NCBI RefSeq assembly: GCF_910596095.1
Contig: NC_056543.1
Location: forward strand, 20,524,042 to 20,588,041
Length of the DNA stretch: 64,000 nt
Direction: 5' to 3'
Origin: Thunnus maccoyii
Taxonomy: Eukaryota > Chordata > Actinopteri > Scombriformes > Scombridae
The notes below the pieces were generated by a model. The model was not told the origin of the DNA. It saw only the letters and a program-made list of their open reading frames with translations, and did not search any database. Position numbers and translations under genes: made by a program. Positions 25,993-37,800 of the stretch are shown in pieces. The stretch's first letter is position 1, and every line of letters starts with the position of its first letter.

Positions 25993-27809
25993 ATGGAGGA
26001 TTTTTCTAGATATCTGGCCATCAACTGGACCTTTTCTTTAATATGTTGCATGTTCTGGATTTTCTCACCTGCAGGTAAAATTCATTTACAACATCTATGA
26101 CACCACTCTGCTTAAGTTTTTGCACAGATTAAACAAATAAGATATAACAAGCTTATTAGTGAATTTTAGAAGTGCTTGTAGGTAGATTTCGAAACTGTTT
26201 CCCCCGTCTATATGCTAAGCTAACTAGCTGTCAGCTCTGGCTTCAAACTGAATGGGCAGACATGAAAGTGGTATTGATCCTCTAATCTTACTCTGGCAAG
26301 ACAGCAAATATAAATTTTGTGCAAACATTTCCTTTAACTGTTGTGTAACAGAATTCTGACAACATGGTAACATTGAAAATTAAATTCACCATATGAAATG
26401 TCTGTTTCCCTCTCAGAAGGATACATAACCATCTCACAGTTGGTGGGCAGCAAAGTGGTCCTGCGCTGTAACGTGTCTCTCAGCACGTTCGAGCAGCTGA
26501 CATGGAAAATGAATGGGGTTAACTTGTACAGCTTCAAGTCGAAGACACCCTTACATGTCAATGAAGAAGCTGTCCGCCTGAACATAAACATGTCTTTGTC
26601 AGAGAGCGAACAGTACGCACTTGTCATGGACCAAGTCCAGATGTCTCATGCAGGGAACTATACCTGTGAGGTCACAACCCTCCATGCACCCTTGGAACAT
26701 ATGTGGGAGCTGATAGTTACAAATGTGACAGGTGTGTTAATCAGACCTAAATTACAGGAAACACAATCCCACACTAAAAAGCTCAAACACACTCACCCAT
26801 CTGTCCTCAAGACACAAACACAAAAAGTTGGACAGCAGTGGCTGCACTGTTATTAACTTCATAGTAAATAGTCTCTAAGGGTAGATTTATTACACTGCTT
26901 GCCAAAACTCCACAGAAGAATCTCCTCATCACTTTGTTGTAATAAATAGCTTGTCATGTTTTGAACTTCGATATTGTATTATAATGACATATTGGCAAAA
27001 TGGCAAAGTGCTTGGGCTGTTTTGAGAGACCACAGGAAATGAGAGCAGCTCCTCTCCTTCCTTTGTGAAACATTGATCTTACACACACAAAGGAAACAGT
27101 TTTTCCATGACTGTGAGCTTAATTTAACTACATATTGGGCTTGTTGTGAGTTTAATTGTGCATTTTGTTTCTTCCTAGACAAAGCTGAAAATCAGAACGA
27201 GCTGCCGGTTATTGCTTTGGCAACTATTGTTCCTTGTGTTTGTTGCCTGGTGTTTATATTTTCTTTGATCCTTCTGAAAAGAGTCTGCAAACAGCATGCA
27301 CAGTAAGTTACATTTACTTCAAGTCATTCTATAACACTCTTTTATTCTCAACTGCTAAAATATAAACAAGATACTAAAATCAGCATTTCAAACCTGTAAA
27401 TTTTGGATTCTAGCTCTAATGTCAGTCTCTTTTACAGACATAGCATTCAATCTCCACACGCAAACATGGTAAGCAAAATAATTATTATTTTGTTATTTGA
27501 GAAGATTCACCTAATATACAATCTGTAGATATATAAGGAATGGAGTTGGTTCGCTTTGAGTTCAAGTAACAACCAAAGAAAGTAAAGACAAAATCTGTTT
27601 TGCAAAGAGGCCGAGATCAAAGTGAACTGACTGCAGTAACTGTAAGCCTAGAGTTCAATTTTTGATTTCTGCTCTTTACTTTTTTTTCCCCACAGCATGA
27701 GCAAACAGAAGATATATATGTAAACTGCCTGGAAACTGATGTCAGGCAACGACACAGCAATAATCAGCTTTTCAGTAACAAACCCAGTGCTCACTTATAT
27801 GAAGTATGA
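25993..27809 (+). CDS. CD226-like single-Ig-domain receptor, copy B
   Basis: Exons 25993-26074 (signal peptide), 26417-26731 (Ig V-like), 27179-27302 (stalk and membrane helix), 27438-27468 and 27696-27809 have the same phases and near-identical sequence to copy A; total 221 residues. The Ig domain differs at a few sites, for example FKSKTPL instead of FRPKTPL, MSHAGNYTCEV instead of KSHTGNYTCEV, and LHAPLEHMWEL instead of LHSPWEHTWEL. Most of these are amino-acid replacements. The EDIYVNC tail motif is kept. The C-terminus differs: the frame continues to HLYEV and stop, while copy A ends HFN. An in-frame ATG at about 25954 also exists. Everything needed for a functional receptor is open. Confidence 0.8.
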
Positions 27810-27945
27810 GCAGTTGAAACAGGGTTCTCCACACATCCTCCAGCAACATTAACAACATGTCAGAAACAAAAGAACAAACAAACACAAACCTCTCTAAGAG
27901 TTACAAAGATAAAATTAGAAAAAGTACAGATACAAGCATACGTCA

Positions 27946-30900
27946 TGGATGACAACTCAAAGGAAACATGACAAATTCAGTTCCACAGTGGGCTCCACTG
28001 TGTTCCACTGAGTGTAAATCCATCATGCCTCTCTGTGGAGCAGTGAGGTGAGGCCTTTTCCATTCCCCAGAACTTTAATGATGCTGCAGAGCCTTGGTTA
28101 GCCAGTGCATAATGTCCAGCAATAGCATAGTCCGTGTTTTGTGAATGTAGTGCAGTCTTATGTTCAGATATGTGAATCTTTAAAGCTCTTTTAGTTTAGT
28201 GTTTTGTTTACATAAACCAGACCAGAGGGACATTTCAGCATATAGACAACATGTGCGCTGCTGCAGTTAATGAAGTATTTTTACCAGTATGTGGATGTGA
28301 TGATATAAATGACATATGACAAAAATGAAGAACTGAATATGTCATGTTTCCTTTAATATGTCACATTTGACGGATATTTGTACTTGTTTTTTAACTTCTG
28401 TCCTTGTAACTTTAAGAGAGGTCTATGTTCTTCTGTTTCTAACATGTTGTTAAGGATGTGTTGCTTGGACACTGACTATAGCAACTCCCACCAGTGGACT
28501 CATTATCGAATACATTTGAAACCCTGTTCAACCAATTATCTAATGACAACTGCACATCAGGTTTAGGCTGATAACATATTATGTTTGCCTCATGTCTTTG
28601 TCCACTTGATAAAGACACAGTAGTGTTGAATTCTTAGCCGTTTGCACAATTAAAGGCTGTGAATTAATTGGTGTGGTCAAGTCCCTTTTGTTCTCTGTAT
28701 GAAGTATGAACAGCAATAAATATGAAGTGCAAAAAGCAAGGGCGCACTGAAAGTGGACTAATGTGTGAAATATCTCATCATTTTATAGGAAATTAAAGAC
28801 ATAATATGTAACTTTTCCACATTACAATGTTTAAAAAACATCACTGTGTATTTAACACCCACAATAACAACCATGTCTAGAACACATAGGGCATTTTCAC
28901 ATCCTCTGTCTAAAATTCTTTTCACTCTGAATAGTTACTTCAGTCTTTAAGCCCACTTGGTGATCAGTTTGATGTACAGTTTCAGTGTGCTGGGTGGAAA
29001 ATACATCATGCTGTTACACTTATAAATTTTTGGAGAAATAAAATACAACAGGTGTGCATAGTGTCTTGTCATGATCCTGTGTGGCTGATCAATAATACAG
29101 AGTAAATCTCTAAGTCTAGTATATTATGAGGAAAGCATGATTTCCCGATTTCTAACGTTACAAACTAGAATGAATGTGTCTGTCCTGTGCAGCTGTCAAA
29201 CAGCAGGTATTATATGCTAACATTACTTTTTTGCTTTCATGCTTACGTTACTCTTGTGAGGGGGGCTTCTGTGCTTTTAACTCATCCCGCTGGTTGATGG
29301 TTTGGGACACAATCAGTAAATTTTTCACTGCCTGTAAAGCTAATGTTTTATGTTAGTTTTATCACTGCTACTGGCTACCATTTTTTTTACTGGAATATGT
29401 GTCATATGTCTGCTAGCAAGAGCTGATAGATACCTGTCAAAGGGGGTGTGTGGTTTAAAAAAAAAAGTTTGGGAAATGCAAGGATAAGTGTTGCATACAA
29501 ATTCCCATCTAAACAGTAATTTTAATGGTTTACAGCCCGTTGCTTTATTTCTAAATATTGAAAATGTCCATATATAATCTTTCAGGACATTGTGGCTACA
29601 TATATTCTGCACCCTTGCTGCATGCACATATTGCATGAGGTCATGGAACATAGAGCAGCTGTACTAATAAGGCTGTACATGTAAGATTGTGGTAACCCAC
29701 ACAAGAAAACAGTTCTTTTCATTTAACACCATCTAAATAAAGAATAGCAGTGATGGAGGTGGCAATGATGTGGGAGGCAATGTTTGTCATCTTAAGACCT
29801 CTAGTAGTTATGCTGGTTTAGGATTTCATCATCTTTAAAAATACATGCATTTCAGGCAGCAATGTTTTTGTTTCTATGTTCAAAATTGGTCATAAATATT
29901 TGGAATGAAATCTGACGAAACACTGCTGCTGCAATTAACCCATTAGGTTCATTAATTAGGGAAGTAAATACAATCAGAAAAGAGCCCATATTTACATTAC
30001 TGTGATGTTTGGGGAAAACAGGAGCCACTCTGATAAAGAGTGAACCGGCATTGTCCTGGTAACCAAGGCCAGGGAGATGGCTCTAGACAATGCATACATT
30101 CATGGGCACAATCAGACATTCAAACCAGAATGTGCTGATGGTGACCTGAAGCTCCATGCAACATGACCTGAATTAACACGGGTAAAGTGCAGCTCCTTGT
30201 TTAGAAACTAAATGAGCCAGTAAGACTAATTTTTCATATTGTGGGATGATTTGATGGGGTTTAAGACTAAAAGTCAGACCTTCAGAATGCAGAACAGCAA
30301 GAGACGACATCTTGTGCAGACCACCTTGATGTTTACTGTTACATGTAACCTAGGTGTATGAATGGTACTAAAACAAAGTTTACTTTGCTTCACCATTGTC
30401 ATATTCCAGTTATTAATCTTACGTAGCCACAAACAGATACATCACCTCATCGCTTTGCATCCTGTAAACAGCTGTGATTAAAAAATAAAAATAGTATTAA
30501 AAATAAGCTGCGTCTTTCTTTCATTTGCTTCCAAAACAAATGCCAGATCAAAATCTTTACGACATGGGTGGTGGTGCTCATGGGAAATGCAGTCTTCATT
30601 CTGGGAAATACTACCACTTTTGTCCACAGGGGCTGCCAAAATCACACAAAATGAAAGTTCCTTGTAGTAGCTTCGATAATAAGGATGTCACAAAGACCAG
30701 CTGAGACTCATGAGTTACAGTATTTTCAGTAGAGCTCAGATTCTTTGTGAGTTTTTGTAAATAGTTGTAATTAAACTTAAAGGATGGGTTGTAATTTTTC
30801 ATATCTGACTTAATACAATACTTACATGCCATATGTACTGATAGAGTTATGAATCATTGTGATCTTTCTCCTTGTTTACACTCACCCTGAAACAATATCC

Positions 30901-31099
30901 TTGCGGTGTCACTGCACTGTGGGAAAGAAAATCTAGTCTCCCTTTGGTGAAAAATGTAATTTCAAAGCTAAGCCAAAGCTTAAGTAATCTAAGTAAGCCA
31001 ACTTCACCAGTATAGATGCATATGATATGTGAGTATTCTATTAAAAAAGACTTTAAAATAGTGTGTGGTGATGGATGTAACACAATGAGCAACTCTTCT
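27946..31099. other. Non-coding, repeat-bearing intergenic sequence
   Basis: No gene supported. Contains the inverted partner (28420-28720) of the repeat at 17596-17895. The rest is AT-rich sequence in which nothing further could be identified. Confidence 0.55.
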
Positions 31100-31103
31100 T
31101 TAA

Positions 31104-31612
31104 CCCTTTCATGCATGAATTATGATAACCTCAGTCAGAATTTTTATTTTTTTTTATATAGTGTTTTTATTCCTCTTTAGGTGTGAAAAAAATATTTGAA
31201 CTTCATTTTTTTTAAACACACATTTTTCAAGGAGTTTGTCCAACTTAGTGGACAGATGATTAATTGTCATTTTCTCCCAATATAAAATCAATACTTGGAA
31301 ATTTTAACAATTGTATTACTCCTTAGTTGTTACTTGATGTTACAAAATTTTATTTACCTGCAAGGGTCTATTACTATAGAAGGATTGGCAAGATATTCCT
31401 GAGCTATTGAGCATTCCTAGTCGGCCGGCAGCCATCTTGGTTTTGAGAAATTTGTGTTGCACTTACAAAGGCTGGCCAATGGATGGCAGTGTATGGGATG
31501 ACACACTAGAGTCCACTGTGTTGGCTGATGTGCAACTATACCATTAAAACCCATGCATATATAAGAAAACAGCTTTTGAATAGCTGTCCACTGTAGTGAC
31601 CACTTGAAAGGG
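31104..31612. mobile_element. piggyBac-type MITE in TTAA sites
   Basis: The element is bounded by TTAA at 31100-31103 and 31613-31616. Its ends are CCCTTTCATGC and its reverse-complement match GAAAGGG. TTAA target duplication with a CCC start is the signature of the piggyBac superfamily. It is about 510 bases with no transposase frame, so non-autonomous. Confidence 0.75.
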
Positions 31613-32389
31613 TTAAATACTTCAATGAAAAATTGCTCTTAAAATATTTTTTCTCTGGGATCAGAAAAGTGCCTGTACACTGGGTTAAGTGAGGTCAACC
31701 CTTCCAGTGAGAGACATTTTTATCCTCATAAGACTAGCCTTGTGACAGCCTTGTGACAGCCATTATGCCTCCACATGGTCTGTAATGATAGAGTCACAAG
31801 GGTGTGGTCTGTTTTGCTGCTTTTTGGAATGTGAGAGAGTGCAAATTGTAAATACAGATATAGAACAGAACACTGAGGCATTTGTAATGTTTATCTGGAT
31901 GTATAATACAGACGACGCAAGTAACAAACAACACATTTTGTCTAGCAACAAGGGAGATAATTAAAGAACACACGGTGGAAATGTTTTAAGTCAAAAAGGC
32001 ACACGCACAAAAAAAAGTGAGTAAATAAATTCAAGCCAAACACGAAAGTTCACTAACTGTTGTCAAACCCCTAAAAACTAGAAAGAAACATAACAAAATC
32101 CCAAAAATTACAGCATAATTTCACTATAAAGCAAACATATAATAAAAGACCATCATTATTATTAGTCATTATTCTTATTATGTAAACCATGTTTGAACCA
32201 GGTTGGGTGTGTTTACTGTCCTGCTTTGTTGATATTGACTGAAGAAGATTATTCCAAGAGAAACTGTAGCCTACCTCCAGCCCAGAGTGACTGGAGAACA
32301 CTAAACAAAGATTTCAGTGTCGTATAAATACATATCTATAGATAAGTAAAACCAAAATTTGACAAAAAAAAAATTCCTGTAATGTCACC

Positions 32390-32800
32390 ATTAAATTGGC
32401 ATTTTTGTTTATGTGTGGGATGTCTCAACAACTATTGGCTTGATTGCCATTAAATTTTAGTGCAGATGTTCAAGGTCCCCAAAGGGTGAATCCTAATAGC
32501 TTTTCATCTAGGGCAACCAGCAGGTCTCAAGTTTCAGTAGTAGTTCAGTAGTTTGGTTTTGATATTCTTGGTACCCAGATAATGTATCCTGATAACTTAA
32601 GTGGTCCCCAAAGATTTCCTCTTATTTCCACCAGAAGGTTGATATTTTTAGTTGAGAGCCAATGGTCTAAACAATTATTAGATGGACAATGTCGGTTTGT
32701 TGACCACTTTGTACTTTGTGTTTACGGGCATGTTAACATTGTTATTGTTACCATGTTGGCATATTAACGTTAGCATCAAGCTCAAAGCATTGTTTCAGCA
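32390..32800. repeat. High-copy dispersed fish repeat
   Basis: Contains the phrases CAACAACTATTGGCTTGATTG, GGTCCCCAAAGGGTGAATCC and CCAGCAGGT, and ends in TTAACGTTAGCATCAAGCTC. I recognise this as a widespread interspersed repeat type in percomorph fish genomes. Its class was not determined. Confidence 0.5.
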
Positions 32801-33499
32801 TGACCCAGCTCTAAAACTCACAAATAAATTGAATGTACTGCACTAACAATAAGCTGTGGTCTAAAAATGCACAAGTCTACTGTGTACCTGGATGCTTGTT
32901 TCTTTCTCAGATCAGTCTGCAAAGTGGTTTACATGCAGGTCAACAGGATGTTGTCGTGCATGGAGATGCAGTGAAACAGTTAACATTACAGAGTAATCTA
33001 TTTTGCAGAGTTTGCAACATATAACTTCATTTTGACCTTAAAAGAATATGGATACGTCCTGTAATGCTGTTTTTGCTCACTTCTTTCATGGGTACACACA
33101 TAACTATAGAGTTCAAAGCACAGCAGTTGTGTAACACTGATGCCAAAAAGATAAAGCCTGTTCCACACTGGGTTTTCCCAACACTAATATTACAAACAAG
33201 TAAAACAAGTAACAACATTTGATAAGTGATAAAGCACATACACATATCAACTCAAGAAAACACTTTTAAGATAAGATCTTCTCCACTTTAAAACATCATG
33301 ACAAAAAGCTGCAGATGCGTATAACAAGAAACACATTCAAGAAATATGTCTGTACCGCTTTGAACTCTCTTGGCAACCAAATATAGGACATCATCATGAA
33401 TGGACAATTATGTGTTTTTTATAGAGGTCATAGTTAAAGGTGGTGTTGTACTATGGAGGATATTTTTGGTCATAATTATAATTAAAAGTCAAAATAGAA

Positions 33500-34440
33500 A
33501 ATTAAAAGAGACAAAATTAGTGTGTGATTGGTACAAACATGCATCTACTGCTGTTCAAAAGACGGACCAAAACAGGAATGGATGTTGTCACAACCTTGCT
33601 TGTCAAACTAAAGAGCGCTCGAAAGGTCTTTGGCTGCTTTATCACCAACAGCTCCAACTTCCTGTAGATAAGCTCTGTATATGTTTTCCCACCAACCGTC
33701 TTAACTGCTAAGTGTAACAGAGGTTTAAAGTGCCTCTGCGGCCCAGCCGTTTAATTTACATACAGCTTGAAAAGCCAAATGACAAATGTGAAATGGTAAA
33801 TGCCTAATGGAAAATAGAAAAGATGAAATTTAAAATGGCAAATGGTAAAGTGCAAATGCAAAAAAATATTGATTTATTTTCTTCTATTTAAGCTTTTAAT
33901 TTAAGTATTCCCATTTAAGCTTTTCCATCTCCCATTTTGAGTTTCATATTTGTATTTGTTTTATTTATTATATTTCTCTTTTCTTATTTCCATTGCCATT
34001 TTCAACTTCATCTTTAAAATTTAAGCTTTCAGTTTGAACATCGTAGCACAGGGTTCAGTGTGATACGGTTTCGGAAAAAGCCACATTCTGACAGCATAAA
34101 AAATTAATATTGTAGAGTATGTTCAAAACATACAGACGCAGGTTTATAGTTAGTAGTTTTCATTCTTGGTTTGCTGTATGCTGCCTTTTGGATTGAGTAC
34201 TGTAGTAGCGTCGGCCCCTTTAAAAGTGATTTTATTTCTTCTCATGCTAAATTCAGTCATAATGAAGTCACACTTTGTGGAAAATATGTCCAGAGCTTAT
34301 CTGCCTACTGCTGGAGCCATTGGTGATAAGCAGCCAAAGAGATTTCGAGCTCTTTTGACAGTTTGCCAAATCAGTATGTGAACAGCAGTTGATGCGTGAT
34401 TGCACCAAGACAGTAGCAAACCCACAACCCCCAAAAGCAA
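33500..34440. repeat. Nested inverted-repeat (palindromic) element
   Basis: Outer arms at about 33530-33690 and 34265-34410 are reverse complements with some divergence; both contain GCATC(T/A)ACTGCTGTTC and TCTTTGGCTGCTT. Inner arms (AATGGTAAATG / AATGGCAAATGG runs at about 33775-33870 and their complement at about 33890-34030) form a second palindrome. Possibly one DNA transposon inserted inside another. Not coding. Confidence 0.6.
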
Positions 34441-34885
34441 ACCCAAGTTTGCTAGTAGTAGTAAGACTCCAGGGAAACTGATATAAATAAATACACAGCA
34501 TCTGCTCTGTTGCATCTGTTAACAGGAATGTTAATGACGGAGCCAGTTAAATGCCTGCAGTCCAACTGTTCTCCATCCAGTTGCTTCCATGGTTGTCACA
34601 GAGATCTCTAAAAGGAGACAATTCAATATATTTAGTTAACATTCAATTTCAAATGAGTCTGTGATGAGTTTCAAGGTATCTACGGATTACTGAAAGAAAA
34701 TATTTTTTAAACTCAATTTAAAAATGTAAAAATGACAAAACTGACAAAACATGTGTAATACTCTAAACAAATACTAAAACAGAAAAGATAAGCAGATAGA
34801 CATAATATCAAAACAAAAAAAAGAGACAAAGTTTTAAAGGCACAAAGATTTTACTTTGATGGAAATTTAAAAGAGCCATAAAGCA

Positions 34886-37800
34886 TTATAACAAATTTAA
34901 TATACATCTTTCTTTTGCCTCCGCTTGTGTACGTAGATCCACTGTCTCTTCTGCTCCACGAGCCCCATCAGGTGAACCTGAAGTTGTTGGGACTGCCTGC
35001 CTGTCCGTTGTCCTTGATTATGAACCACCAATTAATATACAACAAAAGACTTACATATATACATATGCTTGTTTATTTAGCAGTATTACTGTATATTACA
35101 CTGAAGTAAAGTGCTACTGTACTCAGTACCTCCAAAATTTCCCAGATTTATAAAAGTACCACACTGCAGCAGCAGCTCCACTCAGGATAAGCAAAACAAA
35201 TAAGGTCCAACAAGCACTGCATCCTCCTGTAGGGAGACAGGACAGAAGAGAGGAGAATGCTATAATACTGGTATAATATATTGTACATTGCCTGTTTATT
35301 TGGTGCGTCTAGCTAAATCTAATACAGTCCAATACAACAGCCCTCCAATCTTAGCTTATTCAGTTTTTGTTTACACTGTGTCAGAGAGGTATTGACTCGA
35401 TCTCAAGGTCATTTTGGTGGCTTTAGTTTGTGATGCTATTAAGGGGAATTTCATGATATGGAAAGACTTTTACATGACTCCATTTATGTCAAAGAGGTAT
35501 CAGTAATAAGCAGCCCAGAGGTTTTTGTTGGTTGCCAGACAACCTCACAGTAACAACAAAACTCCAGGAGGTTTAATGGCCTTGTTCTGTTCATTCATTC
35601 ACACGAAGTGGTGGTCATGGTGAGCAGAGGCTTTGCAGTGAAATGATTAATGACTCTTCCTTCAGTTTCTTCCTTAATGTTGTCTTAACTAACATTCTTT
35701 ACCGGTATCAGGTATTTATGGGAGAAAACACAAGCACGCATAACCTCAGCATAAATACGGCATAACCCCTTAATGCAGACGTTTAAACGAAGCTTTACTG
35801 CACTCGGGCAAGAAATAGTTACAGCACAGAATTCCCCCTAAAACCACAACATGTTGTTTTTACATTTCTGTTTCATATTTAGCGTACAGACAAGAAAGTG
35901 GTATCCTTCTTATCTAACTTTTGGCAAGAAAACAAATAAGCATATTTCTTAAAAATGTCAAACCATTCCTTTAATAATTATAATCTCTTGTTATTGGAAA
36001 AGCATAATAACCCAATTTTTAATTTACTGATATTTACATCCTTTACTAATAAGAATAATGTGTTCTTTTTTCCACTTTACATGAAGTGTTGTTATCATAT
36101 TTACTATATTTATATATTTTCCCCGTAGTGCATTGGGTGGAGTGTGGGCAGATGTAAATAGATAGAAATCCTCTGGGAGAAATTTTAACCCACTTTTGGC
36201 AACTGTAGGTCTGTCCTTGGTTGCCCTCTCAGTTGGGCATAGCTGGAATATGTTCACAGGGAGGTGTTCAAGTGGGCATGAACAATCTGCTCTGACTTCC
36301 TACTTCATGTCCGAGCTTTTCATCAAACAAAACCACAACAGACTCAAATTCAAAAACACAGAACAAGAATGAATGCAAAAGACACAATTTGACAAAACCC
36401 CCACAGTCAAATCAAACCTGACCTCACCTGAAATCACATGCAAATAAAGGCGACCATGTTTTCTTCCATATGAATTAGATGCCTCGCATTGGTACTCGCC
36501 ATTCAGGTCAGAGGTCATGCTCGAGAGGTGAAGCACTGCACCCTCTGCTCTGACAGCAGACTGAGGCCATGACCCATCAGATCTGAAACAAACAAAGCTC
36601 AGCATGGAATGTAAAGCTAATTTAAGACTTACAGCCATGAGGCAGAAAAAATGCTATAATTTTTGCTAAAACTGTACAGAGCTGTGCCAAAAGTCAAATG
36701 AATCTCAATTGTTGGTTCTTAATTTGTGTTTCTAAGTTTGCTAATTTCTAACTCAGACCCTATTAGAATTAGAGCTGCAATGATTAGTTGATCGACAGAA
36801 AATTAGTCGGCAGCTATTTTGATAATTAATTATTAAATTCCCTTGTTTCAGCTTCTTACATTTTATTTTATTTGTTTATTTAAAGTTCCGTATGTAGGAA
36901 TCAGAAATTCCTTCTCATTAGTGACACCTGTGGCCATAAAATAAGCTGTAGTCAACATCCTGGTGCTCACTATTGCAGGTGATGTCTTTTTCCTCACTTA
37001 CACTTCTCATAATACATAAAAGATCTCTAACATTGTGTTTCTAGTTGTATGGTACAGTTTTTTTGTGGAAGAGAGGCAAGGCACTCGGGAGCGAGCAAAA
37101 ACATATGTTGTCATTTATGTTGGATTTTCACGGATTTGTTTCTATTAGTAACAGCTACACTCAAGTTAACAACACGTTATGAAAGGCAGGATTAACATCA
37201 TTTTTATTGGTAGAATACATGAGACTTGTCAGACTAGACTGTGAACTTCTGGGCCCCCCGAGCAAAGACGAGGTCATCATCAATTATAGAACTGAAAATT
37301 AAAATGAAAAACATTTTAACAAGGTCTGAGTTGCAAAGCAGCGAATCTATTCTTTAAAGCTCTATGTGATAAAAAATGCTTTTTTTCCTCCTCTCTGTTT
37401 TGTCCAACCAAATTTCAATTTCAGAATATACAATTCAAACTCAGAGAACAAACAGCAAGACTCTTTCACCTTTGTTCAAAGTCTGTGAGAATGACAAACA
37501 AAACAAGGTGTCAAGGTTATATATTACCTGTTTGTTAAAAAAACTACCTCACCTGCTCCAGGTAAAGTTGGCGGGAGGGTTGGCTTCAGTTACACATTGA
37601 AATGAGTTATCTGATCCACTGATACTCACTTCCATGGGTGAGACTGTGAGAAACAGGGAGAGAGGATGAGCTATATTATGACTCACCCTGAACAAGGTTT
37701 TTAATTTTCATCTCTACCCTGCTCAGTACTGGACATTACAGAGGTCTTTCTGAGATGCATTTCTCAAATTTACAAATGTTTACAATACACAAAGGCCTTT

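Larger units (their letters stand above)
18315..27945 (+). repeat. Tandem segmental duplication, unit 2
   Basis: Second, head-to-tail copy of the 6.4-18.3 kb segment, carrying receptor gene B. The same short sequence (AAAAAGTACAGATACAA, then CGTCA) ends both units, at about 18290-18315 and 27920-27945. This locates the unit boundary near 18315. Identity in the receptor exons is very high, so the duplication is fairly recent compared with the other families in the window. Confidence 0.85.
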
